A stretch of 64,000 nt of DNA, from contig JAKPQH010000254.1 of the NCBI GenBank assembly GCA_029580855.1, forward strand, positions 1 to 64,000, read 5' to 3'. The notes beneath the pieces are model-generated. The model had not been told where the DNA came from. It was given only the letters and a program-made list of their open reading frames with translations, and searched no databases. Each line of letters opens with the position of its first letter. Within the stretch, counting starts at the first letter, position 1. Position numbers and translations under genes: made by a program. Positions 1-8,541 of this stretch are shown piece by piece. Source of the DNA: a bacterium. Its GTDB lineage: Bacteria > Methylomirabilota > Methylomirabilia > Methylomirabilales > 2-02-FULL-66-22.

Positions 1-140
1 TGCGGGCAAACCGCACGTCCGGTTCGATGAGGGGGTGCTGGCCGTCGCGCACGGTCGGGCTCGTGAGGCACCGCCAGACGAAAGGGGCGGGAACAGATAG
101 GCCCGACCTACCCGCGGGTGACCAGTGCTCTACTCTACCC
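1..140 (+). mobile_element. Group II intron, 3' end (domain V onward), truncated by window edge
   Basis: Bases 1-25 form the loop and 3' strand of a group II intron domain V: TGCGG-GCAA-ACCGCACG followed by TCCGGTTC, which would pair with a GAGCCGGA-like 5' strand lying just outside the window. The next bases (GATGAGGGGGTGC) and a TCTACTCTACCC stretch at about 129-140 resemble the tails of bacterial group II introns. The reverse transcriptase gene, if present, would lie to the left. The exact 3' boundary is uncertain; the 140 limit is my estimate. Confidence 0.55.
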
Positions 141-470
141 ATTTAGCAGATATCGGTTTGATTTCATTCGGCGGCCGTTCACGTTGTGTACGGTCGACCT
201 GCCGGCATCGGGGTCTTCGTGCGCCAGGCGCCACGCCGGTGTCCCCGCGATACGCCTGAACAGCCGAGACCCCACGAGTGCCCCGGGGACGAGCAGGTCG
301 GAAGCTCGGGAGCAATCCGAACGCCGCACCGCACGCCGCGCGAGCAGACGGGAAAACGACCCAGACGGTAAAACGGCTTGACCGATCCTCCTCTTTACGT
401 TACTCTCCGGCTGCTTTTGGCCAGGCAACGGACATCGTGACGGGCGCAACGGCAGAATTTTCCGGTACTC
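141..470. other. Gene-free spacer between the intron end and the tRNA
   Basis: I see no convincing protein gene here. The only recognisable element is the promoter-like pair at 378-406 in front of the tRNA. Confidence 0.5.
378..406 (+). promoter_or_regulatory. Sigma70-type promoter for tRNA-Val
   Basis: TTGACC (378-383) and TACTCT (401-406) are separated by exactly 17 bases. Transcription would start about 58 bases upstream of the mature tRNA end, which fits a short 5' leader. Confidence 0.45.
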
Positions 471-547
471 GGGCGCTTAGCTCAGCTGGTTAGAGCGCCG
501 TCTTCACACGGCGGAGGTCGGTGGTTCGAGTCCACCAGCGCCCACCA
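471..547 (+). tRNA. tRNA-Val (anticodon CAC)
   Basis: The seven-base-pair acceptor stem is GGGCGCT/AGCGCCC, and the CCA end is encoded. The D arm contains AGCTCAGCTGGTTAGAGC. The anticodon stem CCGTC/GGCGG closes the loop TTCACAC, so the anticodon is CAC and the tRNA reads GTG, a common valine codon in this GC-rich sequence. The T arm is GGTGG-TTCGAGT-CCACC. The total is 77 bases including CCA. Confidence 0.95.
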
Positions 548-558
548 CGGACGCGAAG

Positions 559-595
559 CGGGGTTGGCCCTTGCGCCAATCCCGTTTTGTTTTTG
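559..595 (+). terminator. Intrinsic terminator after tRNA-Val
   Basis: A nine-base-pair stem (CGGGGTTGG with CCAATCCCG, one G-U pair) with an eight-base loop is followed at once by TTTTGTTTTT. It lies 12 bases past the tRNA CCA end. Confidence 0.8.
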
Positions 596-874
596 GGCGG
601 GTGCGCGCGAGTCGGCGGGGGTGACAAAGCCCGCATGCAAGTTGACCCGGCACCTTGCGCGTGGCATTCTCAGCCCATCCGCCTGTGGGCGGTCGCCCCG
701 GACCGGGGAAAACCCCAAACCGCCAAGACGCCACGATGGACCGCCATGGAAAGGCCCGAGAGAAAGAACGGCGTTCCGTGACGGGTTGACCGCTCACGGT
801 TCCTGTTCGGGGTGCAGTTCTACGAGGCGAGCGGCGGGGGGACCACATCGGTTGTCCATCCAGGGAGGATCGGC

Positions 875-2113
875 ATGATCAGGTTCGGCGGCGTTGCGGT
901 TGAACCGTGCGAGACGGCAAGACCAGGGAGGGGGATGCGGGCGGCGGTGTGGCTGCTCCTGACGGCCGCGCTGCTCTCGCTCGCAGAGCCGGCATTTGCG
1001 GCGCGGCCTCGAGCCCGTGCGGCGCGTCCCGCTGCCAGTCAACAGACTCCCGTCAAGGAGGGGGCCGGTCCCGGCTCGACGTCCTGGATCGTCATCAGCG
1101 CCGCGACAGGAGAGGAAGTTGCAGGCCAGGAACCGGATCGACAGGGTGCCCCTGCCTCCATGACCAAGATGATGCTGGCGCTGTTGGTACTGGAAGCCGT
1201 GAAGGACGGCCAGCTCAAGCTCACCGATCCGATCCAGACCTCCCGGCTGGCGAGCAAGATGGGCGGTTCCCAGGTGTACCTCAAAGAAGGCGAGAGATTT
1301 TCGGTCGAGGAAATGATGGCGGCCCTCATGATCGGCTCGGCCAACGACGCGGCCGCGGCGTTGGCGGAGCGGATCGGAGGAACCATCGAGGGGGCGGTGA
1401 AGCTCATGAACGAGCGCGCCGCGGCCCTCAAGCTTACGAAAACGAGCTTCGGGTCGGTGCACGGCCTTCCCCCTGGCCCCGGCCAGCAGGGCGACGTCAC
1501 GACCCCCAGGGACATGGCACGGCTGGGTCAAGAACTGGTGAAGTTCCCGGACATCCTGCGCTGGACTGGGACTCCGGAGGCACCATTTCGCGGCGGCGCG
1601 TTCATCCTCCGTAACAGCAATCAGTTGATCGGCCATTTCCAGGGTGCGGACGGCATCAAGACCGGTCACTTCCGCGAAGCCGGGTACAACGTCGCGGCGA
1701 CGGCGAAGCGCGGGAATCTCCGATTGATCGCCGTGGTGATGGGCGCACCGACAAACAAGGCGCGGTTCACCGAGGCCGCACGCCTGCTGGGCGAAGGGTT
1801 CGCGCGCTTTGTCGAGGTGACCGTGGTCAAAGCCGGGGCCCCGGTGGGAACGGAGCTCCAGATTTCTCGAGCCAAGGGACCCTTTCGCCCGCTGGCGGCC
1901 AGGGATGTGCAGGTGCTGGTGAAGAAGGAGGAGAGGGACGCGATCAAAACGAGCTTCGAGATTCAACCCGACCTCAGGGCGCCTCTGCCGAAAGGGCAAA
2001 CGGTCGGCACCATGATCGTGCGGGTCGGAGATCGCGAGGTCGGACGGACGCCGCTGGTCACGGCGGGCGCGGTCGCGCGTAAGGCTTTCTGGTGGCTCAC
2101 GCCGTGGAAGTGA
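875..2113 (+). CDS. D-alanyl-D-alanine carboxypeptidase (PBP5/DacF, peptidase S11)
   Basis: This periplasmic enzyme trims the terminal D-alanine from peptidoglycan stem peptides. All three S11 motifs are present: SMTK (about residues 95-98, nucleophile serine), SAN (about 155-157) and KTG (about 262-264). A PBP5 C-terminal beta domain follows, and the last residues (FWWLTPWK) resemble the amphipathic membrane anchor of the family. The chosen ATG has AGGGAGGA six to seven bases upstream. An ATG at 935 would start right at the hydrophobic signal peptide (AVWLLLTAALL...AFA) and is a serious alternative, because the 875 start gives an unusually long 20-residue lead. A lipoprotein gene follows 37 bases downstream on the same strand, so the two may be co-transcribed. 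Confidence 0.9.
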   Translation: MIRFGGVAVEPCETARPGRGMRAAVWLLLTAALLSLAEPAFAARPRARAARPAASQQTPVKEGAGPGSTSWIVISAATGEEVAGQEPDRQGAPASMTKMMLALLVLEAVKDGQLKLTDPIQTSRLASKMGGSQVYLKEGERFSVEEMMAALMIGSANDAAAALAERIGGTIEGAVKLMNERAAALKLTKTSFGSVHGLPPGPGQQGDVTTPRDMARLGQELVKFPDILRWTGTPEAPFRGGAFILRNSNQLIGHFQGADGIKTGHFREAGYNVAATAKRGNLRLIAVVMGAPTNKARFTEAARLLGEGFARFVEVTVVKAGAPVGTELQISRAKGPFRPLAARDVQVLVKKEERDAIKTSFEIQPDLRAPLPKGQTVGTMIVRVGDREVGRTPLVTAGAVARKAFWWLTPWK

Positions 2114-2150
2114 CGGCGGAGCGGCCTCCGAGAGGCGGGGAGGATTCGTC

Positions 2151-2897
2151 ATGCTGCGAGGCTTGACCGGGAGCGCGATCCGGACGTGCTGCCTTGCCTT
2201 GATGGCGGCGGGGTGTTCGGGCGGCCCCGAGGCGTTTCTCGTCCAGCCCATCGACAGCTACGCGCTTCGCCAAACGCTGGGGGGCGTCAAGGTGGCCCTG
2301 GAGCCGCTTTTCTCCAAGGAACATGCGCGTGCCCACTTCCCGGGCGGCGAGGCATTCGAGGAGCAGGGCCTGTTGCCCGTTCGCATCCTCATCGAGAACG
2401 GAAGCCAGCAAACGATCCGCGCGGACCGCGCGGACTTCCAGCTGATCCGGGCCAACGGCCAGCGGGAGGCCGCGCTCTCGCCGCGCGATGCCTTCGAGAT
2501 GGTCAAGCCGCCGGTGGGGTGGTGGGCGGTTCTGCCGATTCTCGGGCCGTCGGCCGCGGCCTATCAGAATTCCGATTGGTACAAGCAGTTCGAATCGCGG
2601 GCGCTGAAAGACATCCCGATACCGCCGCAGGGGTCGGCGGTCGGCCTGGTGTACTTCTATTTTCCGGGGACCGACACGAATCTCACGGGCACCCGCGTGG
2701 CCTTCTTGCTCCGGGCAGACTCGGGGGAGGAGCGGAACTTCGAGATCGCGCTTCAGGGACGCCGAGACATCCCGGGACAGGGTCTCCAGGCCGAGCCGGG
2801 GCGTCCGGAAACTCGAACGGTGCAGACACCGCAGCGGCCGACGCGCATCGAGGGGGCCGGCGGCGGGGTGATCATCCGGAGCCCCGTCGCTCCTTAA
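2151..2897 (+). CDS. Putative lipoprotein of unknown function
   Basis: The 248-residue product starts with a hydrophobic segment and a lipobox (LMAAGC, cysteine at residue 22), so it is probably lipid-anchored in the envelope. I recognise no enzymatic motif. The middle (residues about 75-210) looks like a beta-rich domain with a hydrophobic PPVGWWAVLPILGP stretch and FYFPGT. The C-terminal 40 residues are proline- and arginine-rich and probably flexible. The ATG is preceded by GGGGAGGA. The short gap to the carboxypeptidase gene suggests one transcript and an envelope role; no function can be assigned. Confidence 0.75.
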   Translation: MLRGLTGSAIRTCCLALMAAGCSGGPEAFLVQPIDSYALRQTLGGVKVALEPLFSKEHARAHFPGGEAFEEQGLLPVRILIENGSQQTIRADRADFQLIRANGQREAALSPRDAFEMVKPPVGWWAVLPILGPSAAAYQNSDWYKQFESRALKDIPIPPQGSAVGLVYFYFPGTDTNLTGTRVAFLLRADSGEERNFEIALQGRRDIPGQGLQAEPGRPETRTVQTPQRPTRIEGAGGGVIIRSPVAP

Positions 2898-3107
2898 AAG
2901 CGGTCATGAAATCTTTCGGCCCTTATTTGGATTTCGGTACGCCTCCCGGTGTCGTTCAGGAGTTTTTCCGATCACGTTTTTCTTTGACAACGGCTTGGCC
3001 GACCAGGTACGAGGCCGAGAAGGCGCGGGGCGGGTCGAGCGTGAATCGGCGGGACGGTTGATTGATGCGAAACCACGCAGCCGCCGGCCGCGATGCGGGA
3101 CAGCGCG

Positions 3108-3239
3108 CTAGTCGCGGTTCCGGACGTGCGCGAAAGCCCTGATGCGGCCCCAGAAAGCTCCGGCGACCATCATCGCCACCAGGGACCACGGGAACAGCAG
3201 AATCACCCCAAGGATTACTCCATAAAGGCTATCTGTCAT
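3108..3239 (-). CDS. Possible 43-residue single-span membrane protein
   Basis: On the minus strand an ATG preceded by GGAGGCTGGAA opens a 44-codon frame ending in TAG. The product begins MTDSLYGVILG, continues as a hydrophobic helix (residues about 5-30, including VILLFPWSLVAMMVAG) and ends with a basic tail (WGRIRAFAHVRNRD). This is the usual organisation of a small inner-membrane protein with the C-terminus inside. No other gene competes for this stretch. I know of no family for it; the call rests on the ribosome binding site, the helix and the charge pattern. Confidence 0.4.
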   Translation of the reverse strand: MTDSLYGVILGVILLFPWSLVAMMVAGAFWGRIRAFAHVRNRD

Positions 3240-3891
3240 TTCCAGCCTCCGCGGGTCCACAAATCCAGCCCAAGACTCATACCGGTGCTTTCCAGAAACG
3301 CCTCAAGCCAGGGGCATCGGAATCATTCGGGATAGTTGAACTGCGCGGTTCCGTTTTTGCGCGACGGCTGTTCTGGACGAGAACTGGTAGCAAGTGCGAT
3401 GCCACGGTGCCCCGCGACCCCCGCGCCAGGCTGCATGGAGCAGGATTGACGGAAACCCTCGAGAACGCAAAGCAGAATTTCCGAAGTCATTCAGGGAACA
3501 GACCGCCGTCCAGACGCGCGTTCTCTGCAGGAATTGCCAAGAGCCGCGTATGCCCCGTGCAGACCTTGCATGCGCCGGCCTCATCCCGCCATGAGCCGGA
3601 TCGGGTTGCCTTTGCCCGGCCGGGGCCGACTGTGATACGGTACGCGTCCGGCATCAGGGCTCGGCCTTCTGATGCTGCCGCGAAACGACCGGCGAACCCT
3701 TCGCTGAACCGCCGGGCGGCACTTTGCGGGCTGCCGCCGGCCGGTCGACCGGTCAACTCGTCGATCCGATGTCCTCGATCGAGCACTCGACGAGTGGACG
3801 AATCGACGCGTGGCGTCGCGGGTGCCCGGTGCCCACAGCCGAGGGGCGACCGCGGGCGGCCGACAATTGGGGTTAGGCAACATGGCGGATC
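3240..3891. other. Gene-free region upstream of the DMT exporter
   Basis: Open frames here lack plausible starts and protein-like composition. The only structure I see is the word-repeat tract at 3741-3819. Confidence 0.5.
3741..3819. repeat. Short-word intergenic repeat with inverted arms
   Basis: Variants of a GTCGAC/CTCGTCGA word recur. ACTCGTCGA (3756-3764) and TCGACGAGT (3787-3795) form perfect nine-base inverted arms. The end of the tract (CGACGAGTGGACGAATCGACGCGT) closely resembles the tract before the NYN gene at about 26030-26045. Confidence 0.45.
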
Positions 3892-4773
3892 ATGGATGAG
3901 CTTGCGCTGGGGATCGTGGGTGCGCTGGGAAGCGCGGCCACATGGGCGCTCATCTGCATCCTGGCGCAGTCTCTCTCGGGCCGGCTGACCTCGGCGGGGA
4001 TCAACGGGCTTCGCGCACTGGTCGGGGGCCTCGTCGTCTTCATCGGCGCCGTGGCCACCGGGTACGGCGCCGAGATCGTCACGATGCCGCTCTGGGTCGC
4101 GCTGACGCTGTGGGCGTCCGTTCTGATCGGGTATGCCGGAGGCGACACCATCTTTTTTCTGGGCATGCAACATCTGGGCGTCACGCGCGCCCACACGCTC
4201 AGCATGATCCATCCGCTGATGTCCACGGTGGCGGGGATCGCCCTGTTCGGCGAGGTCATGAGCACCACACGGGCGGCCGGCATTCTCCTCGTCGTGGGCG
4301 GGCTGGCGCACATCGTGACGGGCCAGGGCGAGGGCGGCGTCGAGGCGTCGCGGGCGCGGCGGCGGGGCATCGGACTGGTCTTGGTAGCGGCCGTCTCCTG
4401 GACGGTGGGCTCGGTGATGCTGAAGCCGCCGCTCCAGGTCGTCTCCCCGATCGTCGCGACCGCGATCCGGAGCCCTCTGGTGGGTGCCGTGCTGTGGCTT
4501 ACGCCCTGGGCGAAGGGAACGTGGCGTACCGTGCGCCTCACCCACGGTCGGGAGGCGCTCGTGCTGGCTGCGATCTGTCTGTTCAGCGCGATCAGTCCGA
4601 TTCTCTACGCGTTCGGGATCAAACACGCCGGTGTGGCCATCGGCACCGTCCTGTCCACGACATCGCCGTTGTTCACGATTCCGCTGGAGATCGCGGTCCT
4701 CGGCCGCTGGCCGACACGCCGGACCATCCTGGGTGCCGCAGCCACCGTCCTCGGCATCGCGCTGATGAATTAG
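3892..4773 (+). CDS. DMT-superfamily (EamA-type) membrane transporter
   Basis: The 293-residue protein has ten predicted transmembrane helices arranged as two EamA-like halves, the usual architecture of drug/metabolite exporters. Sequences such as GYAGGDTIFFLGMQHLGVTRAHTLSMIHPL and the matching second-half segment FGIKHAGVAIGTVLSTTSPLF carry the typical mid-membrane pattern. The length is normal for the family. The substrate cannot be told from sequence. The start codon overlaps a very short out-of-frame ATG ten bases earlier that stops after five codons; no strong ribosome binding site is visible. It is followed, after 176 bases, by the SelA-like gene. Confidence 0.85.
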   Translation: MDELALGIVGALGSAATWALICILAQSLSGRLTSAGINGLRALVGGLVVFIGAVATGYGAEIVTMPLWVALTLWASVLIGYAGGDTIFFLGMQHLGVTRAHTLSMIHPLMSTVAGIALFGEVMSTTRAAGILLVVGGLAHIVTGQGEGGVEASRARRRGIGLVLVAAVSWTVGSVMLKPPLQVVSPIVATAIRSPLVGAVLWLTPWAKGTWRTVRLTHGREALVLAAICLFSAISPILYAFGIKHAGVAIGTVLSTTSPLFTIPLEIAVLGRWPTRRTILGAAATVLGIALMN

Positions 4774-4949
4774 TGTTTGCGGCCCGGGGTCCAGAGGCGC
4801 AAGGGTGCAGGGGGGATCGGACGATAGTCACGCGGTCGGTGGGGTGAGGCGCGGGGAGGCACGCGACGCGGTGAGAAGGCGGCCGAGCGACGGGCGGGCC
4901 GCGGACAGCCGGCCTCCGAAAGCCTCATGCCGATGCCACGGAGGACGTC

Positions 4950-6179
4950 ATGACCATCTATGATCGATTCGGCGTTCGCTCCCGGATCAACGCGGCCGGC
5001 CTGCTCACACGGCTGGGCGGAAGCCTGATGCCCGCTGAGGTTCTGGACGCCATGAGGCAGGCCGCCGCAAGCTTCGTCGACTTGGCGGAGCTTCAGGCGG
5101 CCGCAAGCACGGTGATTGCGCGGCATACGGGTGCAGAGGCGGGCCTTGTCACCAGCGGGGCGGCCGCCGGGCTGACGTTGGGCGCGGCGGCGTGTCTGGC
5201 GGGGCTCGACACCGGGCGCATGGATCGGCTCCCGGAGACGGACGACCTTCCCAACGAGATCGTCATGTGCCGCACGCACCGGACGAGCTACGACCACGCC
5301 ATCCGGGCGGCGGGCGCCCGGATCCGCGAGGTCGGATTCAACGATCGGGCTACGGGCGCCGGGGTGCGGGACGTGGAGGTCTGGGAGCTCGAGGCCGCCA
5401 TTACCCCGCGCGTCGTCGCCGTGGCCTACATGGCCACGCCGGAGAGCCAGCCCCCGCTCGCCGAGGTGACGGCCATGGCGCACCGGCATCGCCTGCCGGT
5501 GCTCGTGGACGCCGCCGCCCAGCTCCCGCCGGCGGAGAACCTGCGTCGATTTATCGCGGACGGCGCCGATCTGGCGGTCTTCAGCGGGGGCAAGGCCATC
5601 CGGGGTCCGCAGGGGACGGGAATCCTGTGCGGGCGCCGAGATCTGGTCGCGTCGGCCGCGCTCCAGCAACTCGATATGGACGTGCGGCCCGAGACCTGGC
5701 GTCCGCCAGACCTGTATCGGCGGCAGGAGACGCTGCGCGGAATTCCCCATCACGGAATCGGGCGAGGCTTCAAGGTAGGCAAGGAGGAGATCGTCGGCCT
5801 GCTGGTCGCCCTGGAACGTTTCGCGACGCTGGATCATGCCGCCGAGCAAGCGCGGCAGGAGGCGCTGCTCCTTGCCATCCGCAACCGTCTTGCCGACAGC
5901 CCCCACATCCGCGCGCGACTCCTGCCGGCCGCCGAAACCGGCCGGGATCCGCTGCTCGAATTGCGCGTGGACGAGACCGCGCTGGGTCTCTCGGCCTTTG
6001 CGCTCTCCCTGGGGCTGCAGCAGGGCGAGCCCCCCGTTCATCTCGGCGAACGCAACGCCGCTCAGGGCGTCCTCATCGTCAATCCCGTCGGGCTCCGGGA
6101 GGGGGACGCAGAGACCATCGCCACCCGGCTGCGCAGCGCGCTGCACGGAAAGCATCCGGGCGGCACACGAACGGCGTGA
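4950..6179 (+). CDS. SelA-like PLP-dependent enzyme (COG1921, amino acid or amino sugar lyase)
   Basis: The 409-residue protein has the fold-type I pattern of the SelA/DgaE group: INAAGLLTRLGGSLMP at the N-terminus, the aspartate that holds the pyridine ring in LVDAAAQLPP (about D187), and the PLP lysine in FSGGKAIRGPQGTG (about K215). Members of this group include D-glucosaminate-6-phosphate ammonia lyase as well as true selenocysteine synthase. It lacks the N-terminal RNA-binding domain of real SelA and is too short, so I do not link it to the selenoprotein at 14207. Its end meets the class III aminotransferase tail to tail with no gap. A catabolic role for an amino acid or amino sugar is inferred. 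Confidence 0.75.
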   Translation: MTIYDRFGVRSRINAAGLLTRLGGSLMPAEVLDAMRQAAASFVDLAELQAAASTVIARHTGAEAGLVTSGAAAGLTLGAAACLAGLDTGRMDRLPETDDLPNEIVMCRTHRTSYDHAIRAAGARIREVGFNDRATGAGVRDVEVWELEAAITPRVVAVAYMATPESQPPLAEVTAMAHRHRLPVLVDAAAQLPPAENLRRFIADGADLAVFSGGKAIRGPQGTGILCGRRDLVASAALQQLDMDVRPETWRPPDLYRRQETLRGIPHHGIGRGFKVGKEEIVGLLVALERFATLDHAAEQARQEALLLAIRNRLADSPHIRARLLPAAETGRDPLLELRVDETALGLSAFALSLGLQQGEPPVHLGERNAAQGVLIVNPVGLREGDAETIATRLRSALHGKHPGGTRTA

Positions 6180-7499
6180 TCAGGAACCGACGGCCTTCAG
6201 ACAGTCGGAAAGCACCTCGAGCACCGTGCCCACCTCGGACTCGCGGATGATGAGCGGCGGCTTGATCTTGATCACGTTGGGTAACGCGGACGCCGTGGCG
6301 AGGATCACGCCCCGCTGCCAGGCCTGGGCCACGATAGCCTTGGCTTTGTCGGTCGCCGGCTCCTTGGTCGTGGGGTCCTTGACCATCTCCACCCCGATGA
6401 AGAGGCCGGGCCCCCTGATGTCGCCGATCTGGGGATGGCGCGCCTGAAGACGCTTGAGACCCTCCGTGAAAAGCGCACCCATCCGAGCGGCGTGCTCCGG
6501 GATCCGATCGCGTTCCAGGACCTCGATGACCTTGAGCGCTGCGGCCTGGGCGACGGGGTTGCTGCCAAAGGTGTAGACATCCTCGCCCGTCGGCTCAAAC
6601 TGCGTGAGGCGTTCGTCCGCGACGACGGCCGCGATGGGGAATCCCCCACCCATGGATTTGGACAGCACCAGCATGTCCGGGGCGACGCCCAACCCGTCCA
6701 GCGCGAACATCCGCCCGGTCCGGCCGAAGCCCGTCTGGATCTCGTCGAAGATCAGGGGAATTCCGAAGTCGCTGCAAATCCGCCGCACCTCCGTCACGAA
6801 CAGTGCCGGGAACGGGATCTGCCCCCCGTTGCCCTGAATCGGTTCCAGGATGACGGCGGCCACGGGGCCGTCCACACCCCGCGCAATGGTGTCGCCGAGC
6901 GACCGCGCGCAGGCGGCGCCGCACGCGGGATACGACAGCGCCAGGGGGCACCGGTAGCAGTACGGGTTCGGTACCCGGACGACGTTCTGCATGAACGGGA
7001 GAAACTTGGCGCCCGGACCAAAACGCCCCGGTGTGTGCGTCGGCATCCAGCCGGCGGCCATGGTGGCGAAGGTGCTGCCGTGGTAGGCGTGGTAGAAGGT
7101 CACGAAGCGGTGCGCGGTCGGCCGGTTGATGAGCGCCAGCTTCATGGCCGCCTCGACGGCGAGCGACCCGGTCGGGGCGTTCACGACCTTCTTCAGGTGG
7201 CCGGGACAGAGATCCGCCAACTTCTCCGCCAGGAGCAGACGAGGGAGCGTGGGGAATCCCGCCCGCGCGTGGGCGAGGGTGCGCATCTGCGCCACGGCCG
7301 CCTCGATGACCTCGGGATGGTTGTACCCCAGCGCCAGCGACCACGCCTGCGAGGTGCAATCGATGTAGGACGCGCCGTGGATGTCGGTGACCCGGCACCC
7401 CTCACCGGATACGAGCGCCGGCCCCAGCCAGCTGGCTCCGTAGCCGATGTAGCGCTGCAGTTCCGCCGCCCGCTCGGGTGTCAACGGTCTCTGCTCCAT
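6180..7499 (-). CDS. Class III PLP aminotransferase (4-aminobutyrate/omega-aminotransferase type)
   Basis: The 439-residue product shows the class III signature LIFDEIQTGFGRTG with the cofactor aspartate at about 252, and the PLP lysine in LSKSMGGGFP (about 281). It would move an omega- or beta-amino group to an oxo acid. It carries a cysteine cluster C-x2-C-x8-C-x3-C at about residues 181-197 (within PYCYRCPLAL...CGAAC). A CxxC in mammalian GABA transaminase binds an iron-sulphur cluster, so metal binding is possible here but unproven. The ATG is preceded by GGGGGGAGCGACT. It points the same way as the ABC importer upstream of it, about 200 bases away, so it may serve the same substrate. Confidence 0.85.
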   Translation of the reverse strand: MEQRPLTPERAAELQRYIGYGASWLGPALVSGEGCRVTDIHGASYIDCTSQAWSLALGYNHPEVIEAAVAQMRTLAHARAGFPTLPRLLLAEKLADLCPGHLKKVVNAPTGSLAVEAAMKLALINRPTAHRFVTFYHAYHGSTFATMAAGWMPTHTPGRFGPGAKFLPFMQNVVRVPNPYCYRCPLALSYPACGAACARSLGDTIARGVDGPVAAVILEPIQGNGGQIPFPALFVTEVRRICSDFGIPLIFDEIQTGFGRTGRMFALDGLGVAPDMLVLSKSMGGGFPIAAVVADERLTQFEPTGEDVYTFGSNPVAQAAALKVIEVLERDRIPEHAARMGALFTEGLKRLQARHPQIGDIRGPGLFIGVEMVKDPTTKEPATDKAKAIVAQAWQRGVILATASALPNVIKIKPPLIIRESEVGTVLEVLSDCLKAVGS

Positions 7500-7695
7500 A
7501 GTCGCTCCCCCCGTTGCGCACCGTGCCGTTCCGCCCGCAGTCGACGGCGCACACGCCGCGAACGGTCAACAACAACACCGCCGTCGGCCATCCTGCGGCT
7601 TGGTCGCGTGCTGCCTTTGCCGCTCCGCCACACGACCAACCGACCAACCGATCGCTCGCCGCTGCCGGTCGGGGCCCGCCGCCGTCGTGACGCCG

Positions 7696-8532
7696 TCACC
7701 CCTTCAGCCCCGTGAGTGCGACTCCCCGGATCATGTACTTCTGCGAGATGGCGTATGCGATGAGCATGGGGGCCGTAGAGATCACCGTGGCCGCCATGAG
7801 CGGCCCGTAGTTGATGTTCCCGTAGGGATCCTTGAACAGGGCGATGCCGACCGGCAAGGTCCGCAGATCGGTCGAGTTGATGACGATCACCGGCCAGAGA
7901 AAGTCGTTCCAGGAACCCAGAAAGAGCAGCATGGCCACCGTGGCCAGCGTGGTCTTGATCAAGGGGGCGATGATGGTGAGCACGATGCGCACCTCGCCTG
8001 CGCCATCCATGCGGGCCGCTTCGATGAGGTCCATGGGGACGATCTTGATGCCCTGCCGGATCATAAAGACGCCGAAGGCGCTGGCAAAGTTGGGAGCGAG
8101 GATGCCCAGGACCGTGTCCACCCATCCGATCTGGGCCAGCAACACGTACAGCGCCACCGAGGTGACCTGCACGGGCACCATGAGCGTGCCGAGGATGAGA
8201 AGAAAGAAGACGTTCTGCAGGGGGAAGCGGTAGACGGCAAACGCGTACCCCGCGAAGAGGCCGAACAGAAGCGAGCTGCCCACGGAGACCACGGCCACGA
8301 CCGTGCTGTTCCAGTAGTAGGTCAGCCAGGCCGCCTTGTCGAAGGCCGTCTGGAAGTGCTCCAGCGTCAAGCGGCTGGGAATCCACTTCGGCGGAAAGGC
8401 GATGATGTCCGGCGCGGGGCTGACCGCCGTGATCAGCATCCAGTAGAACGGCAGGAGCATCAGGACCGCGACGCCCGACACCAGGAGATACAGCAGCAGG
8501 CGCCCCATCCCTCGCAGGCCTCTCGGCAGCAT
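7696..8532 (-). CDS. Carbohydrate-type ABC transporter permease (MalG/UgpE family)
   Basis: The 278-residue protein has six predicted helices and the inner-membrane EAA loop (IEAARMDGAGEVRIVLTIIAPLIK, about residues 180-205) that contacts the ATPase. The length and the C-terminal MIRGVALTGLKG are typical for the MalG side of carbohydrate uptake systems. It begins nine bases after the stop of the partner permease, with GAGGGA as ribosome binding site, and is the last gene of the three-gene importer. No ATPase gene is linked. Confidence 0.9.
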   Translation of the reverse strand: MLPRGLRGMGRLLLYLLVSGVAVLMLLPFYWMLITAVSPAPDIIAFPPKWIPSRLTLEHFQTAFDKAAWLTYYWNSTVVAVVSVGSSLLFGLFAGYAFAVYRFPLQNVFFLLILGTLMVPVQVTSVALYVLLAQIGWVDTVLGILAPNFASAFGVFMIRQGIKIVPMDLIEAARMDGAGEVRIVLTIIAPLIKTTLATVAMLLFLGSWNDFLWPVIVINSTDLRTLPVGIALFKDPYGNINYGPLMAATVISTAPMLIAYAISQKYMIRGVALTGLKG

Positions 8533-8541
8533 GCGCGTCCC

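Noticed and set aside
2984-3012. Promoter starting with TTGACA at 2984
   Set aside because: No acceptable -10 element follows at 16-18 bases, and no plus-strand gene starts nearby.
3407-3988. 193-codon plus-strand frame overlapping the DMT exporter start
   Set aside because: Its composition is arginine- and proline-heavy, it has no ribosome binding site, it crosses the word-repeat tract, and it conflicts with the well-supported exporter gene.
4950-6179. Selenocysteine synthase (SelA) supporting the selenoprotein at 14207
   Set aside because: The protein is shorter than SelA, lacks its N-terminal tRNA-binding part and fits the SelA-like lyase group instead.
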